From contig JAUXBC010000034.1 in assembly GCA_030619615.1 (NCBI GenBank), forward strand, positions 1-7,957: 7,957 nucleotides of DNA. The letters are read 5' to 3'. The notes beneath the pieces are model-generated. The model saw only the letters and a program-made list of their open reading frames with translations. It made no database searches and was not told the origin of the DNA. Origin of the DNA: Dehalococcoidia bacterium (GTDB taxonomy: Bacteria > Chloroflexota > Dehalococcoidia > E44-bin15). Numbering within the stretch: the stretch's first letter is position 1; each line of letters starts with the position of its first letter. Below, piece after piece: positions 1-5,805 of this stretch. Both the position numbers and the translations under genes were made by a program.

Positions 1-20
1 CCCCACGACCGCGTCGGGGG
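1..20 (-). terminator. GC-rich hairpin after the AOR gene, possible terminator
   Basis: CCCC (1-4) pairs with GGGG (17-20) and CGAC (6-9) with GTCG (13-16), leaving A5 as a bulge and a CGC loop. The hairpin starts 18 bases past the AOR stop. Any T-run on the minus strand would lie outside the window, so intrinsic termination cannot be confirmed. Confidence 0.35.
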
Positions 21-38
21 CTTGTCGCTGCCCTGGTG

Positions 39-1943
39 TTAGGTGCCGTTGGCGTATGGTGTGGTACTGCTTGGTTTCCTCCCCCATATGTCTTCTGTAA
101 TATACCCAAGGCCCATTGAACTCAGTGTCTCGGGAAGGGGCACCCCCGTCTCCCTATCCCAGCCCATGAGCTCATAATAGTGGCGCAGCATGTCATCCCA
201 GAAGGGCATAATGCCCTTTCCCTTTGCGGGTCCATCTATGGGGGTGGAACCATACCTTGGGGATGGGCCATCCAGGGCCGAAGTGATCCCCTGCCTGAGG
301 TTGAAGGCTCGCATCAAATTGACCGCCCGGCGACCCACCGTCATGGCCTCGTCTAAATTAAAATCCCAACCGGTAACAGCGTTCAGCGCCTCGCAAAGGA
401 GCTTCACATCGGTTCTGGTGATGAAGCGGCACGTCCCCAGCGAGTCCTCAAACTGCATGGCCCCCTTTGTCTTGGCTACCGCTGTAGAGACGTGGTGGGG
501 CGAGAAATGCTCCATGGGAACGGGAACGCCTAATTCATCTGGTCGGGGCATAAAGAGATGAGTCTCAATGGTGCCCATACTGGAAACGCAGGTATCAAAC
601 ATCTCGACCCACCGTCCCCGGTGGTCGTGGCCGCGAGGAGTATTACCCTTTTTGGTGAAGATGGCGCAATTTAGTGCCTCGCCACCAACGACCTGGGCGG
701 CGCGCATCACCCCTTGTGCCAAGGTGTCACCAAAGCCCTGTCGCAGTGCCATCCTACGGAGCAGGGCTCTGGTCGCCTCTACATCTCCCCAGTTCATCTC
801 AAGTCCATCGGTGTCCTTTTTGCTAAGGATACCCTTCTCGTAGCACTCCATGACCCATCCCACGATCCAACCGGCCTCATTGGTATCCATACCCAGGCGG
901 TCTACCTCATTGCTGAGAACCACCGCGGCCCCGGGGTCGGTCTGACCAATCTGGGAGCCCCAGGAGGCCCACTGCTCGTACTCAGGCTCCTCTCCTTCAA
1001 ACCCGGCATAGAGCCCCTCGGTGACCCTCATTATGTGGCAGTGATTGGCGGGGCAGGCCCAGCAAGGGCTCGGCCTGATCTCGAAGCGAGTTCTCACATT
1101 TTCGCCCATAAAGTTGGCATGCTGGGGGAAAAGGTTGGTGGTGTAGTTTTTAACGGGCAGCCATCCCCCAGCCTCAGCAGGGGTGTAGATCCGGCTCGTG
1201 CCCCAATGGTAAATGTCGTATCCCCCCGCCGTCCTAGCGCTTTCCAAAATCTCCTTAGCCACAGCCGCCAGTCTGCGCCTGTTCTTTATCGCGATAGCTG
1301 GCTTTCCCCGGGCCACGGCAATTGCTTTAAGCCTCTTGGAGCCCATCACCGCCCCCACCCCGTTGTGGGCGGCAACATGGCCCCTGTCGCCGACGATAGC
1401 AGCGAATCTCACCAGGTTCTCTCCGGCGGGACCAATGCTGAACACACTCATGTCGCGCTCTCCCTTGCCCAGCTCCCGCTTGATCAGGTCCTCTGTTTCC
1501 CAGGTATCCTTACCCGCAAGATGGCGAGCATCCCTTAGCTCGGCGAGGTCGTCATGAACATAGAGATAGGTCAGCTCTTTGGCGGCGCCCTGGACTATAA
1601 TGCCATCGAAGCCGGAGAACCTGAGGTAGGCGCCAAAGAAACCATTGGCTTGGGTGGAGGTAGCACCGTTGGTCATAGCGCCCTGGGTTACCACCGAGAA
1701 GGTACCTGAGCCCGCTACCCTGGTGCCCCCTAGGGGACCGGGAGCGAGGAACAAGATATTGTTTGGGTCAGACCACTCTATCTGGGGAGGCACCTCCTCA
1801 TACAGTATCTTCGCCCCCAGAGCAGTGCCCCCTACATATTTCCTCAGTGTCGCTTCACCAAGCTTTTCTTGGACGATGCTGCCCCGAGCAAGGTCTACCC
1901 TGAGAATCTTACCCGCATAGCCCAAGATAGTGGTCGATGACAT
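39..1943 (-). CDS. Tungsten-type aldehyde:ferredoxin oxidoreductase family protein (AOR/BamB-like)
   Basis: Members of this family carry a tungsten (or molybdenum) bis-pterin cofactor and a [4Fe-4S] cluster, and typically oxidise aldehydes to acids with ferredoxin, or the reverse, in the cytoplasm. The 634-residue protein (ATG start) opens with the family's N-terminal pterin-binding region (GYAGKILRVDL, KYVGGTALGAK) and has NGFFGAYLRFSG near residues 100-111. The cluster cysteines are C294, C297 and C302 (CWACPANHC), with the fourth probably C505 in DSLGTC. Two pterin-binding motifs of DXXGL(C/D) type are visible as DRLGMD (348-353) and DSLGTC (500-505), both with a changed Leu. PRGHDHRG lies near 436-443. 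Length is normal for the family. The ATG at 1943 is preferred because AGAAGG sits six bases upstream; a TTG at 1970 would overlap the MoaD-like gene. Substrate is unknown. The related BamB branch (benzoyl-CoA reduction) and other uncharacterised branches are possible. Confidence 0.93.
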   Translation of the reverse strand: MSSTTILGYAGKILRVDLARGSIVQEKLGEATLRKYVGGTALGAKILYEEVPPQIEWSDPNNILFLAPGPLGGTRVAGSGTFSVVTQGAMTNGATSTQANGFFGAYLRFSGFDGIIVQGAAKELTYLYVHDDLAELRDARHLAGKDTWETEDLIKRELGKGERDMSVFSIGPAGENLVRFAAIVGDRGHVAAHNGVGAVMGSKRLKAIAVARGKPAIAIKNRRRLAAVAKEILESARTAGGYDIYHWGTSRIYTPAEAGGWLPVKNYTTNLFPQHANFMGENVRTRFEIRPSPCWACPANHCHIMRVTEGLYAGFEGEEPEYEQWASWGSQIGQTDPGAAVVLSNEVDRLGMDTNEAGWIVGWVMECYEKGILSKKDTDGLEMNWGDVEATRALLRRMALRQGFGDTLAQGVMRAAQVVGGEALNCAIFTKKGNTPRGHDHRGRWVEMFDTCVSSMGTIETHLFMPRPDELGVPVPMEHFSPHHVSTAVAKTKGAMQFEDSLGTCRFITRTDVKLLCEALNAVTGWDFNLDEAMTVGRRAVNLMRAFNLRQGITSALDGPSPRYGSTPIDGPAKGKGIMPFWDDMLRHYYELMGWDRETGVPLPETLSSMGLGYITEDIWGRKPSSTTPYANGT

Positions 1944-1949
1944 TGGATA

Positions 1950-1955
1950 CCTTCT
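1950..1955 (-). promoter_or_regulatory. Ribosome binding site that sets the AOR start
   Basis: On the minus strand AGAAGG lies six bases before the ATG at 1943. It sits just after the MoaD-like stop codon (TGA, 1957-1959), which suggests translational coupling of the two genes. It supports the ATG over the in-frame TTG at 1970. Confidence 0.6.
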
Positions 1956-1956
1956 T

Positions 1957-2253
1957 TCACCCTCCAGCAAAGACTGGAAGCAGAACTATAATATCCCCTT
2001 CCTTCAGCCCTGTGTTCCATTCCCCAGGCGATTCCAAGAGCCGGTCGTTAAGGATGACGCATATCTGGTCGGCGAACTTTTTAGTCTCTGGGTCAAAGGC
2101 CACCCTTTCGAAGTCCCTGTGCCGGGCGACCAAGCTATAGATGAGGTCACGAATATCCGCCTTCCGCCCTACCTCCTCTTCAAAAACAAACCTCCCTTGC
2201 TCGACACCAAAAGCACTGGTGAGCCAAGGCACAACCTCTACACGCACCTTCAT
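1957..2253 (-). CDS. MoaD/ThiS-family ubiquitin-like sulfur carrier linked to AOR
   Basis: This small protein (98 residues) is a beta-grasp sulfur carrier of the MoaD/ThiS type. In the family the C-terminal glycine is adenylated and thiocarboxylated, and sulfur is then passed to the pterin precursor to make the dithiolene of molybdopterin or tungstopterin. Visible hallmarks are the strand KVRVEVVPW at the start, the helix region around DIRDLIYSLV (34-43), CVILNDRLL (65-73), and the classic tail TGLKEGDIIVLLPVFAGG (81-98) ending exactly in Gly-Gly. It is somewhat longer than the usual roughly 80 residues, with an insertion around 44-62. It lies 13 bases upstream of the AOR gene. MoaD-like genes next to AOR-family genes are a known arrangement, so a dedicated role in tungstopterin assembly is likely; a general thiamine ThiS role is less likely because no thi gene is present. 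The Shine-Dalgarno is weak (TAGG, eight bases before ATG). Confidence 0.88.
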   Translation of the reverse strand: MKVRVEVVPWLTSAFGVEQGRFVFEEEVGRKADIRDLIYSLVARHRDFERVAFDPETKKFADQICVILNDRLLESPGEWNTGLKEGDIIVLLPVFAGG

Positions 2254-2292
2254 AGTAGTACCTAAGCCTTATTGCCTGCTTCTTAGTTGAAA

Positions 2293-2298
2293 ATCATA
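2293..2298 (-). promoter_or_regulatory. Weak candidate -10 element upstream of the MoaD-AOR pair
   Basis: The 116-base gap between the transporter and the MoaD-like gene is long for an operon and could hold its own promoter. On the minus strand TATGAT (5 of 6 to TATAAT) lies about 40 bases before the MoaD ATG. No good -35 hexamer stands at 16-18 bases, so this is only a candidate. Confidence 0.2.
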
Positions 2299-2301
2299 CA
2301 A

Positions 2302-2351
2302 GAGTCTACTCCAAAAGTAAGACGAAAGCAAGAATCTTTTTGGGTAGACCC
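2302..2351. repeat. Pair of 10-base quasi-palindromes in inverted orientation
   Basis: GAGTCTACTC (2302-2311) and GGGTAGACCC (2342-2351) are each near-palindromes, and their GTCTAC and GTAGAC cores are exact reverse complements. Their centres are 40 bases apart, near four helical turns. They fall in the gap upstream of the MoaD-AOR pair, which fits a paired operator, but they are short enough to arise by chance. Confidence 0.25.
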
Positions 2352-2369
2352 GAAACAGTCCTCAGGGGG

Positions 2370-3680
2370 TCAGGGACTAAGCTCTTGGGGAGGGCTAGCA
2401 GTTCTCAGGGGCGGCCTCACAAATAAAGACAGGATTATGGCCAAGGCACATAACATGCCCCCGAAAAGGAAAGCCTGATCATAGCTGCCCGTGAAGTCGT
2501 ATAGGTATCCAGCTAAGGTCGGTCCAATGAGACCGGATATGGCTCCACAGGTGAAAAAGATGCCCATTATTTTGCCCATATGGGTTAAGCCAAAAAACTC
2601 CCCTATCAAGGGGCTAAATACAGCTACGAGACCCCCGTATGAGAAGCCCAGGAAAACTATAAACAGGTAGGCCATAGCTGCATTGTTCACCGCCCCAAGG
2701 CCAAGTATTGTGACGCTTATTAAGGCAGAGCAAATGATCCACGCAGATTTCCTGCCTATTCTATCGGAAAGGGGGCCCATCACTAAATTGCCGAAGATGC
2801 GACCGATTCCGATCATCCCCAGGGCGCCGGCGGCGATAGCAGATGAAATTCCAATGTCGGTAGCAAAGGAAGCGATATGCACCGCTACCATTCTTTCCCC
2901 TCCTATGATGAGAGCGAAGGCGATATAAAGCATCCAGAAGGATCTGGTGGTAACGGTCTCCTTCACCGTCAGATCCTTCGCCGGGCTTGGTAGCTGGGAT
3001 GGTGAAGGGGCGAGCGGTTCTTGGTGTTCGCTGCCCGTTGCTCCATAAGGGGTGAGCCCCATCTCCTCTGGACCGCGCCTGAGCACCATGGCCGCCATGA
3101 GGTTGATAGTGAAAAAGAAAATGCCGATTGCCAGGAAGGCAACCCGCCAGTCATAAGCGTTGATGAGCCAGTTTGCCACAAGCGGCATGGCAAAGATACT
3201 GATGCCCTGACCGGAGGTAGCGATACCGGAGACTAGCCCTCTTCTCGTCGCAAACCACCTTACTGTGGTGGGTAGGGGGACCACGAAAACGGCGCCAAAT
3301 CCCACGGCTGCGATAACGCCATACAAAAGATACAGTTGCCAGAGAGAGGTAACCTGGCTGGAGAGAGCGAGGCCGATACCTATTAGAAAACTGGCCAGCA
3401 CCAGGGGCAATCTTGGTCCCCATCTATCAGCCATCCAGCCCATAAGGATTGCGGACAGGGTATATACCGCCATATAGATGGAGAAGGCTGTCGAGGTCTC
3501 TCCTCTCGACCAGTGGAACTCGGCCGCCATGGGCTTCAGGAATATGCCAAAGGAGTAGAAGGCGCCATAGGTGCTCAGAGCCAAAAAAGAGGCGGCAACG
3601 ATTAGCCAGCCATAGAAGAAAGGTAGAGAATTCGGTTTTCTGGGGCGAGGTTGCCCTTTCACCCAGGGTTCTCCCTTCAC
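2370..3680 (-). CDS. MFS transporter, monocarboxylate/oxalate-formate-like
   Basis: This 436-residue inner-membrane protein has about 12 hydrophobic segments, six before and six after a polar Pro/Ser/Glu-rich loop (about 201-246), as expected for the major facilitator superfamily. The first segment begins FFYGWLIVAASF (21-32), which is typical of the monocarboxylate and oxalate:formate antiporter branch. Motif A appears as GWMADRWGPR (81-90) and again as GPLSDRIGRK (302-311). RRGLVSGIATSGQGIS (146-161) is another feature of this branch. It is first in line ahead of the MoaD-AOR pair, so import or exchange of a carboxylate that is substrate or product of the AOR is a reasonable inference, not shown. 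The start is uncertain: GTG at 3680 has AAGG eight bases upstream, while a second in-frame GTG at 3662 has GGGAG eight bases upstream and would drop six residues. Substrate cannot be read from the sequence. Confidence 0.9.
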   Translation of the reverse strand: MKGEPWVKGQPRPRKPNSLPFFYGWLIVAASFLALSTYGAFYSFGIFLKPMAAEFHWSRGETSTAFSIYMAVYTLSAILMGWMADRWGPRLPLVLASFLIGIGLALSSQVTSLWQLYLLYGVIAAVGFGAVFVVPLPTTVRWFATRRGLVSGIATSGQGISIFAMPLVANWLINAYDWRVAFLAIGIFFFTINLMAAMVLRRGPEEMGLTPYGATGSEHQEPLAPSPSQLPSPAKDLTVKETVTTRSFWMLYIAFALIIGGERMVAVHIASFATDIGISSAIAAGALGMIGIGRIFGNLVMGPLSDRIGRKSAWIICSALISVTILGLGAVNNAAMAYLFIVFLGFSYGGLVAVFSPLIGEFFGLTHMGKIMGIFFTCGAISGLIGPTLAGYLYDFTGSYDQAFLFGGMLCALAIILSLFVRPPLRTASPPQELSP

Positions 3681-3787
3681 CTGCGAAGCCTTGCCGGGGG
3701 CTTAACGAGTCAGGACAGTTTACCATATATCAGGCTTGCCTTAAAGCGAGGTAATGAATCTGCAACGCCGAGAGAATGACTATCCTA

Positions 3788-3816
3788 TTGAGATCGCAGT
3801 CGCCTCGATGTATAAT
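3788..3816 (+). promoter_or_regulatory. Near-consensus sigma-70 promoter for the Hdr-like gene
   Basis: TTGAGA (3788-3793, 5 of 6 to the -35 consensus) is followed by exactly 17 bases and a perfect TATAAT (3811-3816). Transcription would start near 3822-3824, giving a leader of about 26 bases before the ATG at 3849. It lies in the 162-base divergent region facing away from the MFS gene. No comparably good promoter was seen on the minus strand of the same region. Confidence 0.75.
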
Positions 3817-3839
3817 CGTTAGGGTGGAATTTATCCCCT

Positions 3840-3845
3840 GAGGTG
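3840..3845 (+). promoter_or_regulatory. Ribosome binding site that sets the Hdr-like start
   Basis: GAGGTG precedes the ATG at 3849; five bases separate GAGG from the ATG. It overlaps a possible GTG start at 3843, which has no Shine-Dalgarno of its own, so the ATG at 3849 is preferred. Confidence 0.6.
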
Positions 3846-3848
3846 GCT

Positions 3849-5117
3849 ATGACGATGCCTTCTGAAGTGAAAAGAGACCCACCTTTTGCCGATGAGGCCC
3901 GAATTTGTATTCAGTGCGCCTCTTGCGTCTCGCGCTGCCCATCGCCGTTGCCTAGAACCCCCAATATCAGGAAAATGATCAGGATGGTGCAACTGGGCAT
4001 GATAGAAGAGATTCTGCAAAGCGATAGCCTGTGGGCCTGCGCCCTCTGCCTGGAATGCTGTGGGTATTGCCCCCTCGGCGTGAAGACTTGTGTCATAGTC
4101 ACCTCGCTCAGAGAGATGGCCGTAGCGCAGGGCCTTTTGCCCAAGCCGGCGGTTTACTTCACCAACAATACCTTAAGACGGGGAAGGCCGCTTCCCCTTA
4201 CCCCCGAGGAAATGACTTCTTGGGCCCAGGGACTCGATCTTCCCCGGGCAGGAGAAAGGATTTTCTACGCCGGCATTTACCCCATGCTGGACCACGCCGA
4301 GCCTTTGCTCAGGACCAGTTCGAAGCTCTCAGAATCGAGATTTCGCCTTCTGAGCAGGTTCCTCATCGCCCTGCAAAGGTTCGGGCTGGATAAGGCAGTG
4401 GTAAGAATGGGACAGAGGGTAAAGCCTGGGGAGGAATTCCGTAGGTCACTGATTAGCTCAGTGAAGGTGCTCTCCAGGCTTGGGGTGGATGTAGCCTATC
4501 TCTACGAGGAGGAGCCCTGGTGTGGCATCGATCTTCACACCTATGGGTTGAGGGATGATTTCGCTAAGCACGCCGAAAAGGTTTCCAGGAAGTTCCAGGA
4601 GCTCGGGGTCAAAGAGATAATCACCCCTGACACCCTGTCTGCCTTTGCCTTCAAGAATCTCTATCCACAGGTCATCGATTCCTTTGGCATCGAAGTAAAG
4701 CACTTCATCGAGGTGGTGGCAGAGAAACTGAAGGATAAAAAGGTAAGCCTGAAGATAGATAACACCTTCATCGTGTACAGCGACCCTTGCTACCTGGCTC
4801 GCCATATGGGGGTGATGGCAGAGCCCAGGGAGATCATAGGGAAGATCAAGGGAGCAAGGCTGAGGGAGGTTGAGAGCAGCGGATTGGCTACCAGATGCGA
4901 CGGCGGAGGAGGTATGGAGCTTATTCTCCCCAAACTGGCTATGGAAATGGCCAAAGCGAGGGCTGAGGAGCTAATGGATACCAGACCCGAAATGATAGTG
5001 ACTGCCTGCCCCGTATGCGTCATGATGCTGAAATTGGGTCTTGAGGAGATTGATAGCCACACCGAGGTTGTAAATATAGAGGACCTGATACTTCGGGCCC
5101 TGGGTGACAAGGCCTAG
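3849..5117 (+). CDS. HdrC-HdrB-type (HdrD/GlpC-like) iron-sulfur protein with a degenerate first CCG module
   Basis: This is a cytoplasmic electron-transfer subunit of the heterodisulfide reductase HdrD/GlpC/GlcF kind. Residues are numbered from the GTG at 3843; subtract 2 for the preferred ATG. The N-terminal HdrC-like part has two [4Fe-4S] motifs, C22-C25-C28-C32 and C66-C69-C72-C76, with NIRKMIRMVQLG between them as in HdrC. The C-terminal part should hold two CCG (HdrB-like) modules. The first (about 139-275) has lost most ligands: FYAGIYP where a Cys is usual, WCG (226-228) in place of CCG, and ITPDTLSAFAF where a CxxC is expected. The second keeps DPC316, C352 in RCDGGGG (in place of CCG) and C389/C392 in CPVC, enough for one cluster. 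The family usually passes electrons to a disulfide, quinone or flavoprotein partner. It is divergent from the transporter-AOR operon and has its own strong promoter. BamD is an Hdr-like relative that works with an AOR-family enzyme. Confidence 0.87.
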   Translation: MTMPSEVKRDPPFADEARICIQCASCVSRCPSPLPRTPNIRKMIRMVQLGMIEEILQSDSLWACALCLECCGYCPLGVKTCVIVTSLREMAVAQGLLPKPAVYFTNNTLRRGRPLPLTPEEMTSWAQGLDLPRAGERIFYAGIYPMLDHAEPLLRTSSKLSESRFRLLSRFLIALQRFGLDKAVVRMGQRVKPGEEFRRSLISSVKVLSRLGVDVAYLYEEEPWCGIDLHTYGLRDDFAKHAEKVSRKFQELGVKEIITPDTLSAFAFKNLYPQVIDSFGIEVKHFIEVVAEKLKDKKVSLKIDNTFIVYSDPCYLARHMGVMAEPREIIGKIKGARLREVESSGLATRCDGGGGMELILPKLAMEMAKARAEELMDTRPEMIVTACPVCVMMLKLGLEEIDSHTEVVNIEDLILRALGDKA

Positions 5118-5140
5118 CACGGTTTTGTAACCCTGGCCCG

Positions 5141-5779
5141 CTATATCTCGTACCAGGCTGAGTCGAAAGGGAGCCCCATGCTGCGCCACACCGCGAAGCA
5201 GCAGCCCGATAGCAAATCGGCTTGGTTCTTTAAGGCGATAACAAAGAGGTGGAGCTCTAGCTTGGTCTTGAGATACTCGTTCCACAATCGCACTGTGCCC
5301 CCCTCCTTCCCCGGTGGCCCTAGACCCCTGGGCTCATAGGCCGAAGGACGGAGTTGCAGCTCCCTTATTACCTGACGCACCGGGGAACCACAGTTGGGGC
5401 ACACGCCACCCCTGATGCTCCCTATGTGGATCCAACCACATTGCTCGCACCACTCCGTTCTGGTGGGGCGAAACTGCTCGCCCAACTTGGTCCAATATTC
5501 ATCGAGGTCGAAATCGATCTCGCACCCCAGCCACTTCTCTCCCACCTCCCTCTGACATACATAGAAGGGCTTGGGCAATCGCGACGCCTGGCGCAGTTGC
5601 TCCCCCATCCTGTCCCGCTCGGCCTGGGAGTCATCCTCTAACTGCAATATCCTTAACTTATCTCCGGTGACATAGCCCATGGTGAACACGCAGTCTTGGG
5701 TAGCCTCTATGTTGATGACGGTTCCCTTCAGCCCTACGTGCAGCGTTGACTCGTGTTCCTTCATTTGTTCGCCTACCAT
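5141..5779 (-). CDS. Uncharacterised protein with a zinc-ribbon motif
   Basis: I do not recognise this 212-residue protein. It has a four-cysteine zinc-ribbon or rubredoxin-like knuckle pair, C111-C114 and C127-C130 (WCEQCGW and VCPNCGS), in its middle. There are further cysteines at 30, 75, 86, 193 and 194, and an acidic stretch around 87-95. There is no clear signal peptide; the segment LELHLFVIALKNQADLLSG (174-192) is moderately hydrophobic but interrupted by charges. It begins 26 bases after the stop of the large flavoprotein gene on the same strand, so the two are probably co-transcribed. Its 3' end faces that of the Hdr-like gene with 23 bases between. An alternative ATG at 5764 (residue 6) has AGG eight bases upstream and may be the true start. 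A structural zinc site or a small Fe site are both possible. Confidence 0.7.
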   Translation of the reverse strand: MVGEQMKEHESTLHVGLKGTVINIEATQDCVFTMGYVTGDKLRILQLEDDSQAERDRMGEQLRQASRLPKPFYVCQREVGEKWLGCEIDFDLDEYWTKLGEQFRPTRTEWCEQCGWIHIGSIRGGVCPNCGSPVRQVIRELQLRPSAYEPRGLGPPGKEGGTVRLWNEYLKTKLELHLFVIALKNQADLLSGCCFAVWRSMGLPFDSAWYEI

Positions 5780-5805
5780 CAGGGGGTCACGATATTGCCC
5801 CGATT

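Noticed and set aside
190..561. Plus-strand open frame opposite the AOR C-terminal half
   Set aside because: Antisense shadow of the AOR; no recognisable domain.
714..1538. A 274-codon open frame on the plus strand opposite the AOR gene
   Set aside because: It lies wholly antisense to a strongly recognised AOR gene, its translation is rich in Pro/Gly/His with no family features, and it is a shadow of the real frame.
3427..3754. Open frames on both strands over the MFS N-terminus
   Set aside because: Overlap a clear MFS coding frame, with translations unlike real proteins (Arg/Ser-rich).
3681..3787. Minus-strand promoter for the MFS gene
   Set aside because: TATATG and TAAACT are AT-rich and plausible -10 elements, but no -35 better than 3 of 6 stands at the right distance.
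5118..5140. Small hairpin GGTT-TTGT-AACC between the convergent genes as a bidirectional terminator
   Set aside because: The stem is only four base pairs with two G-C pairs and no T-run follows; too weak to call.
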